A stretch of DNA of 64,000 nt from positions 310,001-374,000 of the forward strand of contig NZ_BBXA01000029.1 of NCBI RefSeq assembly GCF_001014975.1. The letters run 5' to 3'. The notes under the pieces were generated by a model. The model saw only the letters and a program-made list of their open reading frames with translations, was not told the DNA's origin and ran no database searches. Origin of the DNA: Novosphingobium sp. MD-1. Lineage in GTDB: Bacteria > Pseudomonadota > Alphaproteobacteria > Sphingomonadales > Sphingomonadaceae. Positions 39,010 through 46,981 of this stretch are shown here, in pieces. Position 1 is the first letter of the stretch. Every line of letters begins with the position of its first letter. A program made the position numbers and the translations under genes.

Positions 39010-40311
39010 TTACCACCGTTTCTCGAAGCGGTTGCGCAGATAGATGGCAAGGCCGTTCATCAGCAGGAGGAAGGCGAGCAGGACCACGATGGCGGCGCTG
39101 GTGCGTTCCACGAAGCCGCGATCGATCTCGTCCGACCACAGGAAGATCTGCACCGGCAGTACGCTGGAAGGCGATGTGAGATCGCCCGGCGGCGTGGCGA
39201 CGAAGGCGCGCATGCCGATCATCAGCAGCGGCGCGGTTTCGCCCAGCGCGCGCGCCATGCCGATGATCGTGCCGGTGAGGATACCGGGCAGGGCCAGTGG
39301 CAATACGTGGTGGAACACCACCTGCACCGGGCTGGCGCCCACCGCCAGCGCGGCATCGCGAACCGATGGCGGCACGCCCTTGATCGCGTTGCGGCCCGAA
39401 ATGACGATCACCGGCATCGTCATCAGCGCCAGCGTCATGCCGCCTATCAGCGGGGCCGAACGGTAATTGGGAAACAGGCCGAGGAAGACGGCCAGCCCCA
39501 GCAGGCCGAAGATGATCGAAGGCACAGCGGCGAGGTTGTTGATCGAGATCTCGATCAGGTCGGTCCAGCGGTTGCGGGGCGCGTATTCCTCCAGATAGAG
39601 CGCGGCCAGCACGCCGACCGGGAAGGCCAGGACCAGCGTGACCAGCATGGTCAGGATCGATCCCTTCAGCGCCCCCCAGATACCCACGCTTTGCGGGCTG
39701 GTCGCGTCCGAGCGGGTCAGGAAGCCGAAATCGAACGCGCGGACGAGTTTCCCCTCGCGCTCAAGCCGCGTCGCGATCACCCGCAGGTCCGGATCGCCAT
39801 CGCCGCGCTGGGCGGTCGCCAGCTTGTCGCTGGCGGGCAGCGAAACGTTCAGCACGGCGTTGTTGAGCAGCGACGGATCGGCGATCAGCATGTCGGCGAC
39901 CTCGCGCCAGGCATCGTCCGCCAGCAGGCGTGCGCCGCCTTTGCCGAAAGCGGCGTTGGCGGCAGTGTCGATCACGTGGGGCAACCCGGCCAGTTCCAGT
40001 CCGCCGGCGGGATCGGGCTGGCCTAGCCGTTGCGCGTCGATCTGCATCGAACCGCGGATTGGCACGGCCATCCGCAATTCGCTGCGCTTGAAGCCGCTGA
40101 CGCCGTTGGCGGTCATTGACACCAGCAGGAAGGCCAGCACCAGCGCGGAGAATACCACGGCGGAAAGGCCCGCCAGCCGGAACAGCCGGTCGACCGCGTA
40201 GCGACGGGCAAGGCCGGCTTCCATGCGCGCGCGACGAAGAGCGCGGATGTGTTCCTGCTCGGTCGCGCGGCTATCGGCCGCTGTCCTCGCTTCATCCATC
40301 GGCGGCATCAT
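39010..40311 (-). CDS. pstA: Phosphate ABC transporter permease PstA, extended form
   Basis: Inner-membrane permease subunit. The C-terminal half is the usual transporter domain: helices from about residue 210, and the EAA-type loop around [31 protein letters not shown]. Before it lies a first transmembrane helix (about 45-68) and a roughly 150-residue soluble stretch that should face the periplasm. That makes 433 residues against about 296 in E. coli. The long form is common in alphaproteobacteria. It overlaps pstC by 4 bp. Confidence 0.94.
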   Translation of the reverse strand: MMPPMDEARTAADSRATEQEHIRALRRARMEAGLARRYAVDRLFRLAGLSAVVFSALVLAFLLVSMTANGVSGFKRSELRMAVPIRGSMQIDAQRLGQPDPAGGLELAGLPHVIDTAANAAFGKGGARLLADDAWREVADMLIADPSLLNNAVLNVSLPASDKLATAQRGDGDPDLRVIATRLEREGKLVRAFDFGFLTRSDATSPQSVGIWGALKGSILTMLVTLVLAFPVGVLAALYLEEYAPRNRWTDLIEISINNLAAVPSIIFGLLGLAVFLGLFPNYRSAPLIGGMTLALMTMPVIVISGRNAIKGVPPSVRDAALAVGASPVQVVFHHVLPLALPGILTGTIIGMARALGETAPLLMIGMRAFVATPPGDLTSPSSVLPVQIFLWSDEIDRGFVERTSAAIVVLLAFLLLMNGLAIYLRNRFEKRW

Positions 40312-41690
40312 TCATAGGCCTCGCGATAGCGCTTCACCACGCGCAGCGCGATGAAGTTGAGCGCCAGGGTGACCAGGAACAGCACCATGCCCAGCGCGAA
40401 GGCGCTGAGCGTGGCCGGATGGTCGAAGCTGCCTTCGCCGGTCAGCATGGCAACGATCTGGAAGGTGACCGTGGTCATGCTCTGGAACGGGTTGAGCGTG
40501 AGGTTGGCCGTTGCGCCGGCGGCCATGACCACGATCATCGTTTCGCCGATGGCGCGGCTGATCGCCAGCATCACCCCCGCGACGATGCCGGGCAGGGCGG
40601 CGGGGATCAGGACGAGCCGGATGGTCTCGGCGCGGGTCGCGCCCATGGCCAGGCTGCCATCGCCCATGGCCTGCGGCACGGCGGCAATCGAATCATCGGC
40701 CATGGAAGAGACGAAGGGCACGATCATGATGCCCATGACCAGCCCCGCCGCGATCGCGCTTTCGGTGGAAGCGTTGGCGATGCCGATGGCCTGCGCCGCA
40801 TCGCGCACCGCCGGCGCCACGGTCAGCGCCGCGAAATAGCCGTAGACCACGGTGGGAATGCCGGCGAGGATTTCCAGCAGGGGCTTCATCAGCTGGCGCA
40901 CGCGCGGGCTGGCGTACTGGGTCAGGTAGATAGCGCTCAGCAATCCCAGCGGGATCGCCACGATCATGGCGATCACCGCGCCGATGTAGATCGTGCCCCA
41001 GAACAATGGCAGCGCGCCGTACTTGCTGCCATCGGGCGCGCTCGTGCTCATCGGGTCGGGCGACCAATGCGTCCCGAACAGAAAGTCCGTGGGTGAGATC
41101 ATCCCGAAAAAGCGTATTGTTTCAAAGATCAGGCTGATGATGATGCCAATCGTGGTGAGGATCGCCACAAGCGAGGCGAGCAAAAGTACTGCCATGACCG
41201 CCCGTTCCACGCGCGTTCGCGCGGTGAAATCGGGGCGCAGGCGCAGGAACGCGAAGGCCCCGCCGGCAAAGGCGATCAGCACGGTGATGGCCAGCCCGAT
41301 CGACTGGAACTTCTGCAGCGCGGCGCGGAACGGTTCGACCAGTGCCTGCGCTTCGGCATTGAAGACCCCGTAAGCGCGCCCATCGGCGACGGCATAGGCT
41401 TCCGCCAGCATGGTATCACGCTCGAACCCTGTCGGCGGCAGGATCGTCGCGGCGGGATCGGACAGAACCTGGTGCGTGACCAGCGCCGGGCTGATCGTAT
41501 TCCATGCGAGCGCGAACAGCAGGGCCGGCACGGCGATCCACAAGGCCACGTACCAGGCGTGAAAGCCGGGCAGCGAATCGATGCGGCCGCGCGGCGCGGT
41601 CCGGCGGAACGCCCAGGCGCGTCCGCGCGCGGCCAGCCATCCGACCAGGCCCAGCCCGAAGGCAAGCAGAAGAAGCACGGCGGAAGGCAT
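40308..41690 (-). CDS. pstC: Phosphate ABC transporter permease PstC, extended form
   Basis: Partner permease of PstA. Transporter domain in the C-terminal half (KYGALPLFWGTIYIGAVIAM, the VPQAMGDGSLAMGATRAETIRLVLIPAALPGIVAG loop). The N-terminal half adds extra transmembrane helices (around 1-20, 46-65, 133-150) with a soluble segment between, giving 460 residues against 319 in E. coli. It follows pstS by 18 bp. Confidence 0.94.
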   Translation of the reverse strand: MPSAVLLLLAFGLGLVGWLAARGRAWAFRRTAPRGRIDSLPGFHAWYVALWIAVPALLFALAWNTISPALVTHQVLSDPAATILPPTGFERDTMLAEAYAVADGRAYGVFNAEAQALVEPFRAALQKFQSIGLAITVLIAFAGGAFAFLRLRPDFTARTRVERAVMAVLLLASLVAILTTIGIIISLIFETIRFFGMISPTDFLFGTHWSPDPMSTSAPDGSKYGALPLFWGTIYIGAVIAMIVAIPLGLLSAIYLTQYASPRVRQLMKPLLEILAGIPTVVYGYFAALTVAPAVRDAAQAIGIANASTESAIAAGLVMGIMIVPFVSSMADDSIAAVPQAMGDGSLAMGATRAETIRLVLIPAALPGIVAGVMLAISRAIGETMIVVMAAGATANLTLNPFQSMTTVTFQIVAMLTGEGSFDHPATLSAFALGMVLFLVTLALNFIALRVVKRYREAYE

Positions 41691-41708
41691 CAGGCCGGAC
41701 GGTACTCC

Positions 41709-42740
41709 CTACTTCAGCTGCGCGCCATCCAGCGCCGGCATCTCTTCCACGATCCTGCGGCTTTGCGCGAGCACCGGGTCCGGCGCCACCACCATGCCCA
41801 GCCGGGCAAGGGAACCGTCCTTGCCCCACAGCCTTGACCATTCCGTGACATAGGCCTTCAGGCCGGGAATGGCGCGCAGGTGCGCCTTCTTGACATAGAT
41901 GTACAAGGGCCGTGCACCGGGATAGCTGAAGTCCGAAATCGTCTGGTAGCTGGGTGCCACGCCGTTCATGGTCAGCCCGCGCAACCGGTCGGCGTTCTCC
42001 TCCAGATAGGAAAAGCCGAAGATGCCGATGGCCTTGGGATTGGCCTCGATCTTCTGGACGATCAGGTTGTCGTTTTCCCCGGCATCGACGTAGCCGCCGT
42101 CCTCGCGCACTTCGCCGCAGACCGCATCGTGGCGGGCGGCGTTGCTCTGCTTCAGCGCGGCCATGGCCGGATCGGCATCGCACCCCTTCACCAGGATAAG
42201 CTCCCGCAGCGCATCGCGCGTGCCCGATGTGGAGGGTGGGCCATAGACCAGGATCGGCATGGAGGGCAGGGCCGGGTTCACGTCCTTCCAGGTGCGCGCC
42301 GTGTTCGGTCTGCCATAGGGATTGCGCGCCAGCGCGCGATAGACGTCCTGCGGGGTCAGCGCGATGCCGGGACCGCCACGCCCTTCGGCGAAGGCCACGC
42401 CGTCCAGCCCCACCTGAATCTCGATGATGTCCTTCACGCCGTTGTGCCGGCAATCCTCGAATTCGGATTTCTTGATCCGGCGCGAGGCGTTCTCGACGTC
42501 GGGGAAACGAGGCCCGATGCCGCCGCAGAACAGCTTCATGCCGGCGCCGGTGCCGGTCGATTCGATGATCGGGGATTTGATGCCCGTTTGTGCGCGCGCC
42601 AGCGATTCCGCCACAGCCTTGGCAAAGGGATAGACCGTTGACGATCCCACGGCGCGAACCTGATCGCGCGTGGCCATCTGCTGGCCGCACGAGGACAGCA
42701 GAAGGACCAGCAAAGGCAACGCAATCCGCCGCGTCATCAT
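41709..42740 (-). CDS. pstS: Phosphate-binding lipoprotein PstS
   Basis: Periplasmic phosphate-binding component of the Pst transporter. A lipoprotein signal with lipobox LSS-Cys (IALPLLVLLLSSCG) anchors it to a membrane. The binding fold begins AVGSSTVYPFAKAVAESL (Ser/Thr phosphate contacts) and includes STGTGAGMKLFCGG and GPPSTSGTRDALREL. I place the start at ATG 42740 because the signal peptide then begins directly; the frame is open upstream to 42806. The ribosome site is weak. A PHO box lies 87 bp upstream. Confidence 0.93.
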   Translation of the reverse strand: MMTRRIALPLLVLLLSSCGQQMATRDQVRAVGSSTVYPFAKAVAESLARAQTGIKSPIIESTGTGAGMKLFCGGIGPRFPDVENASRRIKKSEFEDCRHNGVKDIIEIQVGLDGVAFAEGRGGPGIALTPQDVYRALARNPYGRPNTARTWKDVNPALPSMPILVYGPPSTSGTRDALRELILVKGCDADPAMAALKQSNAARHDAVCGEVREDGGYVDAGENDNLIVQKIEANPKAIGIFGFSYLEENADRLRGLTMNGVAPSYQTISDFSYPGARPLYIYVKKAHLRAIPGLKAYVTEWSRLWGKDGSLARLGMVVAPDPVLAQSRRIVEEMPALDGAQLK

Positions 42741-42826
42741 CGAACCGCTTTCTTTCGAGGCTGCCGCCACGGGCTCCTGGGGCGAAACACCCGGCTTTCC
42801 GGCCACGTCCCCCTTGCGGCGGTTTT

Positions 42827-42844
42827 GTGACAGTTATGTGACGA
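42827..42844 (-). promoter_or_regulatory. PHO box upstream of pstS
   Basis: Read on the minus strand: TCGTCAC-ATAA-CTGTCAC. The E. coli consensus is two CTGTCAT-type heptamers separated by four AT-rich bases. The second heptamer fits perfectly and the first shares GTCA, with correct 11-bp periodicity and the same orientation as pstS. It lies in the 122-bp phoR-pstS gap, so pstSCAB-phoU-phoB can be induced apart from phoR. I cannot see a clear -10 element. Confidence 0.7.
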
Positions 42845-42862
42845 CTATCCGCCGTGGCTGCG

Positions 42863-44077
42863 TTAGGCTGCCGCCTCCGTCGCTTCAAGGTCGGGCGCGA
42901 TCGAGAAACGCACGGTTACCGTCGTGCCTTCGCCCAGCTTGCTGGTGATATCCAGCCGTCCGCGGTGGCGTTCGACGATGTGCTTAACGATGGCGAGGCC
43001 AAGCCCCGTTCCCCCGGCGGCGCGACTGCGGCTGGGATCGGTGCGATAGAAGCGCCGCGTCAGATAGGGAATGTGATCGGGGTGGATGCCTTCGCCCCGG
43101 TCGGTCACGGTCAGTACCGCCTCGTGCCCCTGCGTGTGGACGCCGATACGCACCGGCGCTTTGGGGTCACCGTATTTCAGCGCGTTATCGATCAGGTTGC
43201 GGATCAACTGGTCCAGCTGCTGGCGATCGCCGATCACGACCGCTTCGGCGCTTTCCACCGCGATCCGGCTTTCACCCACCGTGAAACCCACTTCGCCCCC
43301 GATGCTGGCGGCGAGTTGGCCCAGATCGATGCGTTCCTTGGGCGGTTCGTGCTTTTCGGCCTCGATCCGCGAAAGCGACATCAGGTCTTCGACCAGCGTT
43401 TGCAGCCGCTTCGCCTCGCGCAGCACGGTATTGTGGAAGCGCGCGGCGGTGGCTTCGTCCACCTTGGCGTCGGGATCGGCCAGCGTCTCGATATAGCCGA
43501 TGATCGAGGCCAGCGGCGTGCGCAGTTCATGGCTGGCGTTGGCCACGAAATCGGTATGCGCGCGGCTGATGTCCGCTTCGGCGGTGCGGTTGACCAGCTC
43601 GATCAGCGAATAGCGCTCGTCGATCGCCACGCGCGAAACCTGCCAGATGCTGCGCGATCCGGTCAGCCCGCGCACCAGCGCGCGACCTTCCGGCTGATCG
43701 AGCAGGGTGATCGCTTCGGGATGGCGCAGCGCCACGCGCGCGTCCTGGCCCACGACATGCGGACCCAGCGCTTCGCGCGCGGCGGCGTTGGCGGCGGCGA
43801 TGCGCTGCCCGTCGAGCATCATCACGGGCACACCGAACGGCTCGATCAACTCGATCATCGCCTGGCGCGAAACGCTGCCGTCGTCAGGGGGAAGCGCTTC
43901 GACCACGGGTTCGGGCCGGGCGAGCCACAGGCTGGCGAGCCACACCACCAGCACGGCCAGCGTCAGCCAGAAGCCCGCCCCGGCGAGCAGCATCGCGCCG
44001 GACGCGCACAGGGCAATGATGATGGCCGGAATCATGCTGGGCGCAAGACCGGGCCAAGGCGGAGCGGAACCCTTCAT
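42863..44077 (-). CDS. phoR: Phosphate regulon sensor histidine kinase PhoR
   Basis: Membrane-bound kinase/phosphatase for PhoB. Two hydrophobic helices near the N-terminus (about 15-52), a PAS-like segment (FGVPVMMLDGQRIAAANAA), the H-box NASHELRTPL with the phosphorylated His, and N-, G1- and G2-boxes (NLIDNALKYGD, DRGEGI, GGTGLGLAIVKHIVERH). ATG 44077 gives 404 residues; a start at 44146 is possible but adds an unrelated stretch. It lies upstream of pstS in the same direction. Confidence 0.92.
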   Translation of the reverse strand: MKGSAPPWPGLAPSMIPAIIIALCASGAMLLAGAGFWLTLAVLVVWLASLWLARPEPVVEALPPDDGSVSRQAMIELIEPFGVPVMMLDGQRIAAANAAAREALGPHVVGQDARVALRHPEAITLLDQPEGRALVRGLTGSRSIWQVSRVAIDERYSLIELVNRTAEADISRAHTDFVANASHELRTPLASIIGYIETLADPDAKVDEATAARFHNTVLREAKRLQTLVEDLMSLSRIEAEKHEPPKERIDLGQLAASIGGEVGFTVGESRIAVESAEAVVIGDRQQLDQLIRNLIDNALKYGDPKAPVRIGVHTQGHEAVLTVTDRGEGIHPDHIPYLTRRFYRTDPSRSRAAGGTGLGLAIVKHIVERHRGRLDITSKLGEGTTVTVRFSIAPDLEATEAAA

Positions 44078-44229
44078 CGAATGGCGTATTCCGAAAGAGA
44101 GATGGCATCCGAATCCCGGCCGCGCGGATGCGACCGGTTCGGGCATAGGTCAGGCCGCGAGGGCGGCGCAAGTGGCTCACTGCGTTGTCACAAACCGGTG
44201 CGGGGATGCACGCGTTTCCGGTCAGGGCT

Positions 44230-45207
44230 TCAGGCGCTCCGGGCCAGACCGCGCACTTCGCCGAGCTGCCATCCCAGCAGCGTGACCAGGCCCATCGCCA
44301 GTTCGCGCGCGCGCTTGGCCAGCGATAGCGCCAGCGCCGTTTCCGGGGGCAGGCCGAACAGCGGCGCGGCCAGCGCATAGCCCGCCTCCTGCACGCCGAT
44401 GGCGCCGGGAACGACGAAGGCTACGCTGCGTAGCGTGAAGATCAGGCTTTCGAGCGAAAGCACCTCCCACACCGCGATGCGCACGCCCATCAGATGCAGC
44501 ACCAGCCAAGCGCCCATGCCGCTGGCGACCCACGCCGCGAGATTGAACACGAACGCCAGCGCGACATGGGCGCGGCGGGCATAGATGCGCGACAGTTCGG
44601 CGCGAACATCGGCGAGGGCGGTCGATCCCGGCAGGAAGCGCGCGGCCATGCGGCCGGCAAGGTCCAGCGCGGCGCGCTGCATGGTGAAGAACAGCAGGAT
44701 CACCACGATCATGACGCCGGTGCCGCCCAGAATCAGCGGGCGCAGCCGCACCGCCGCGCCATCGCCGATCAGCAGCGAGGCCATCATCGCCAGCCCGAAC
44801 AGGGTATAGACCAGCTGGCTGGCCATCTCGGTGGTCATGTCGACCACCATCGATCCATAGACGCGCGTCGTGGGAATCGATGTCTGGGTGAGCATGCGGG
44901 TGCTCACGAAGATCCCGCCAAGCTGCGAGAAGGGCAGCAGATCGGACACCGCCTCGCGCACCAGCCGCGCCCAAGTGAACAGGAACAGGCTGCGCAGCGG
45001 TTCGCCCGGCGCGGCGGCGAGCCAGGCCGCGCCCAGTAAAACGAAAACGCCCAGCGTCCACGCGCAATAGAGCGCGAAGCCGCCGGCTCCCATCCGCGCG
45101 GCGGTGCCGATCACGTCGGACAAGCCGGCGCTGCCGATCGTCCAGACCGCGACGCCCAGCCCCGCTACCGTCGCCAGCAGAACGCCCAGGCGGCTCCAGG
45201 ATTTCAG
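44230..45207 (-). CDS. hpnL: Hopanoid-associated membrane protein HpnL (apparent CTG start)
   Basis: Multi-helix membrane protein of the lysylphosphatidylglycerol-synthase-like/flippase family. It is found in hopanoid gene sets, but its role is unproven. Hydrophobic helices run throughout (e.g. SRLGVLLATVAGLGVAVW, GFALYCAWTLGVFVLLGAAWL); the family-like segment is RSVAFVVPGAIGVQEAGYALAAPLFGL. No ATG, GTG or TTG gives a full-length protein: the first TTG (45123) would cut off helix one. A CTG at 45207 has GGGAG seven bases upstream and overlaps the stop of the previous gene (CTGA), giving 325 residues. I take CTG as the start. Confidence 0.82.
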   Translation of the reverse strand: MKSWSRLGVLLATVAGLGVAVWTIGSAGLSDVIGTAARMGAGGFALYCAWTLGVFVLLGAAWLAAAPGEPLRSLFLFTWARLVREAVSDLLPFSQLGGIFVSTRMLTQTSIPTTRVYGSMVVDMTTEMASQLVYTLFGLAMMASLLIGDGAAVRLRPLILGGTGVMIVVILLFFTMQRAALDLAGRMAARFLPGSTALADVRAELSRIYARRAHVALAFVFNLAAWVASGMGAWLVLHLMGVRIAVWEVLSLESLIFTLRSVAFVVPGAIGVQEAGYALAAPLFGLPPETALALSLAKRARELAMGLVTLLGWQLGEVRGLARSA

Positions 45208-46118
45208 GCTGACTCTCCCGTCGGGGCGGGTGCCTTGATGAAGCGCAGCGCCAGCCGGATCATTGCCGGCACGAAGCGCGGGCGGATCAGGCGTTCGTCA
45301 TAGGGGGCCAGCCGGCGGTCGTTCTCCGCCAGGCAGATGCGCGCCAGTTCCGGGAAGGTGATCTCCACGCCCAGTTCCTTGGACCCGTTCAGCGTGAAGT
45401 TGTTCTCCTGCGCCTTGGTATTGTCCTTGCCCATGCCCTTGGCGGTATCGATCCGTTCGAGGATCAGGGCGATCCAGACGGCGATAACCTTGATCTCGAA
45501 CCACGGCCTCCGCCACCACGGCATGTTGCGCCGCCACCATGCCACCCAGTTCACGAAGAACAGGATATGACGGCCTTCTTCGCGCATCACCGGCTCGAAC
45601 GTGTCGACCAGTTCGGGCGGGAAGAAGCCCGAATCCCGGGCGATCTTGAACAGGCCGAAGCCGAAGAAGCTGTCGATGCATTCCGAATAGCCGGTGCGCA
45701 TGAACGCGAATTCCGGGTCCTTCGGGCGCAGGTATTCCGGCTCCGGCGCCAGTTCGATGCCGTAGGCGCGCACCATGTCCGCCAGCACCACCTTGTGGCG
45801 CGCTTCCTCGAACCCGTCCATCTCCACCGCCGCCTTGAGCAGCGGATCGTCGATGTATTCGGCGTAGGTCTTCACGTTCATGCCCGCGCGGCCCTCGGTG
45901 GCCACGGCGATGTCCCAGATGGGCAGCGAAACGATCTTGTCGCGCGTTTCGTCATCGAGCTTGGGCCAGTCGATCACCGCGGGGCGATAGGGATCGTGCG
46001 TATCGAGCAGCGTGCGGCTCATCAGCATGAGATGATCCTTGCTGCCCAGCTTCACGCGGCCTTTGGGGAGAGGGGCGGCCTCATCGTATTCGCCCCAGGT
46101 GCGGACGAGAGTCGTCAT
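45204..46118 (-). CDS. Ferritin-like diiron protein in the hopanoid cluster
   Basis: 304 residues with the carboxylate-diiron ligand pattern of four-helix-bundle enzymes: Glu75, Glu105-x-x-His108 (EEARH), Glu146 (YSECID) and Glu181-x-x-His184 (EEGRH). A Trp-rich stretch and hydrophobic helix (about residues 191-220: WVAWW, VIAVWIALIL) suggest membrane association. I do not recognise a characterised member. It sits between hpnK and hpnL, coupled to hpnL, so it may be an oxygenase or desaturase acting on hopanoids or their head groups; that is inference. ATG 46118 has GAGGA eight bases upstream. Confidence 0.78.
   Translation of the reverse strand: MTTLVRTWGEYDEAAPLPKGRVKLGSKDHLMLMSRTLLDTHDPYRPAVIDWPKLDDETRDKIVSLPIWDIAVATEGRAGMNVKTYAEYIDDPLLKAAVEMDGFEEARHKVVLADMVRAYGIELAPEPEYLRPKDPEFAFMRTGYSECIDSFFGFGLFKIARDSGFFPPELVDTFEPVMREEGRHILFFVNWVAWWRRNMPWWRRPWFEIKVIAVWIALILERIDTAKGMGKDNTKAQENNFTLNGSKELGVEITFPELARICLAENDRRLAPYDERLIRPRFVPAMIRLALRFIKAPAPTGESA
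45205..45219 (-). promoter_or_regulatory. Ribosome binding site deciding a CTG start for hpnL
   Basis: Read on the minus strand: GGGAG (45215-45219), seven bases, then CTG (45205-45207). The TGA stop of the upstream ferritin-like gene overlaps the CTG. Spacing is ideal for that codon and for no standard start codon. Confidence 0.55.
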
Positions 46119-46128
46119 GGGGTGGTCC

Positions 46129-46959
46129 TCACTTGAAATCGGCAAACCGTCCAAGGCTCACGCCATTGCGTGCAACGGCCTGCTTGGCAAGCGCATCCGT
46201 CAACGCGGCGAGTTCCTCGGCATAGAGATAGCCCGGCGCGGCACCCTGATAGGGGCCAGTCGCCGGATGCGCATAGATCTCGGTCAAACCGTCGGGCAGA
46301 TGATCGAGCAGCCCGCGCAGACGGTCGGCGGTCAGCGCGCCCGACCACGCGAGGCCGAAGACCTGATCCGGCACGGCCAGGCCGGCCGCGCGCATCCGCC
46401 GGCGGACGAGCCTGGCCCATAACCGTTCGATGCCCGGCCCGGCGCGCGTACCATCGATCGCGGTCAGGACGGCGCGCGGTTCGATCGGCGCGCGGATCGC
46501 CTTGATGCCATAGCGCCGGCCGACGTTCAGGATGGTCCCGGCGATCGTCGGATGCAGGTGGAAGTGCTTGTGAGCGTTGACGTGGTCGAGCGGCAGGCCG
46601 GTTTGCGCGAAGGCGGCGAACTGGGCATCCACTTCGGCGGCCAGTTGCTGCCGCGCGGCGGTTGACGCGAAGATGGTGATCCCCGCGCGCACCATGTCGG
46701 TACGGAAGCAACCGTCTGCATCGACCAGCGCGGGCACCCGTTCCGGCGGCAGCACCGGCCGGCCATCGACCAGCACGACATGCAGGCCGACGCCCAGCGC
46801 CGGCAACCGTCGGGCGCGCGCCACCGCGTCCTGCGCTGCCGCGCCGCCCACCATCAGGCTGGCGGCGCTGAGCACGCCTTCGCGATGCGCCTGCTCGACC
46901 GCATCGTTGACTTCGGCAGAAGCGCCGAAGTCATCCGCGGTAATCACCAGCCTTTTCAA
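46129..46959 (-). CDS. hpnK: Hopanoid head-group deacetylase HpnK (YdjC-like)
   Basis: YdjC-family carbohydrate deacetylase. In the studied hopanoid pathway HpnK removes the acetyl group from N-acetylglucosaminyl-bacteriohopanetetrol. Seen: the metal-binding start VITADDFGAS, GLHVVLVDG, and the His-rich VNAHKHFHLHP, then EIYAHPATG near the C-terminus. 276 residues, usual length. It lies between hpnJ and the diiron gene, ten bases before the latter. Confidence 0.92.
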   Translation of the reverse strand: MKRLVITADDFGASAEVNDAVEQAHREGVLSAASLMVGGAAAQDAVARARRLPALGVGLHVVLVDGRPVLPPERVPALVDADGCFRTDMVRAGITIFASTAARQQLAAEVDAQFAAFAQTGLPLDHVNAHKHFHLHPTIAGTILNVGRRYGIKAIRAPIEPRAVLTAIDGTRAGPGIERLWARLVRRRMRAAGLAVPDQVFGLAWSGALTADRLRGLLDHLPDGLTEIYAHPATGPYQGAAPGYLYAEELAALTDALAKQAVARNGVSLGRFADFK

Positions 46960-46981
46960 CGTGGGTGGTCCGCGCCGAGGG

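Noticed and set aside
44222..45067. Alternative minus-strand frame overlapping hpnL
   Set aside because: Arg-rich, without hydrophobic helices; the frame at 44230-45207 has the membrane-protein profile and the family stretch.
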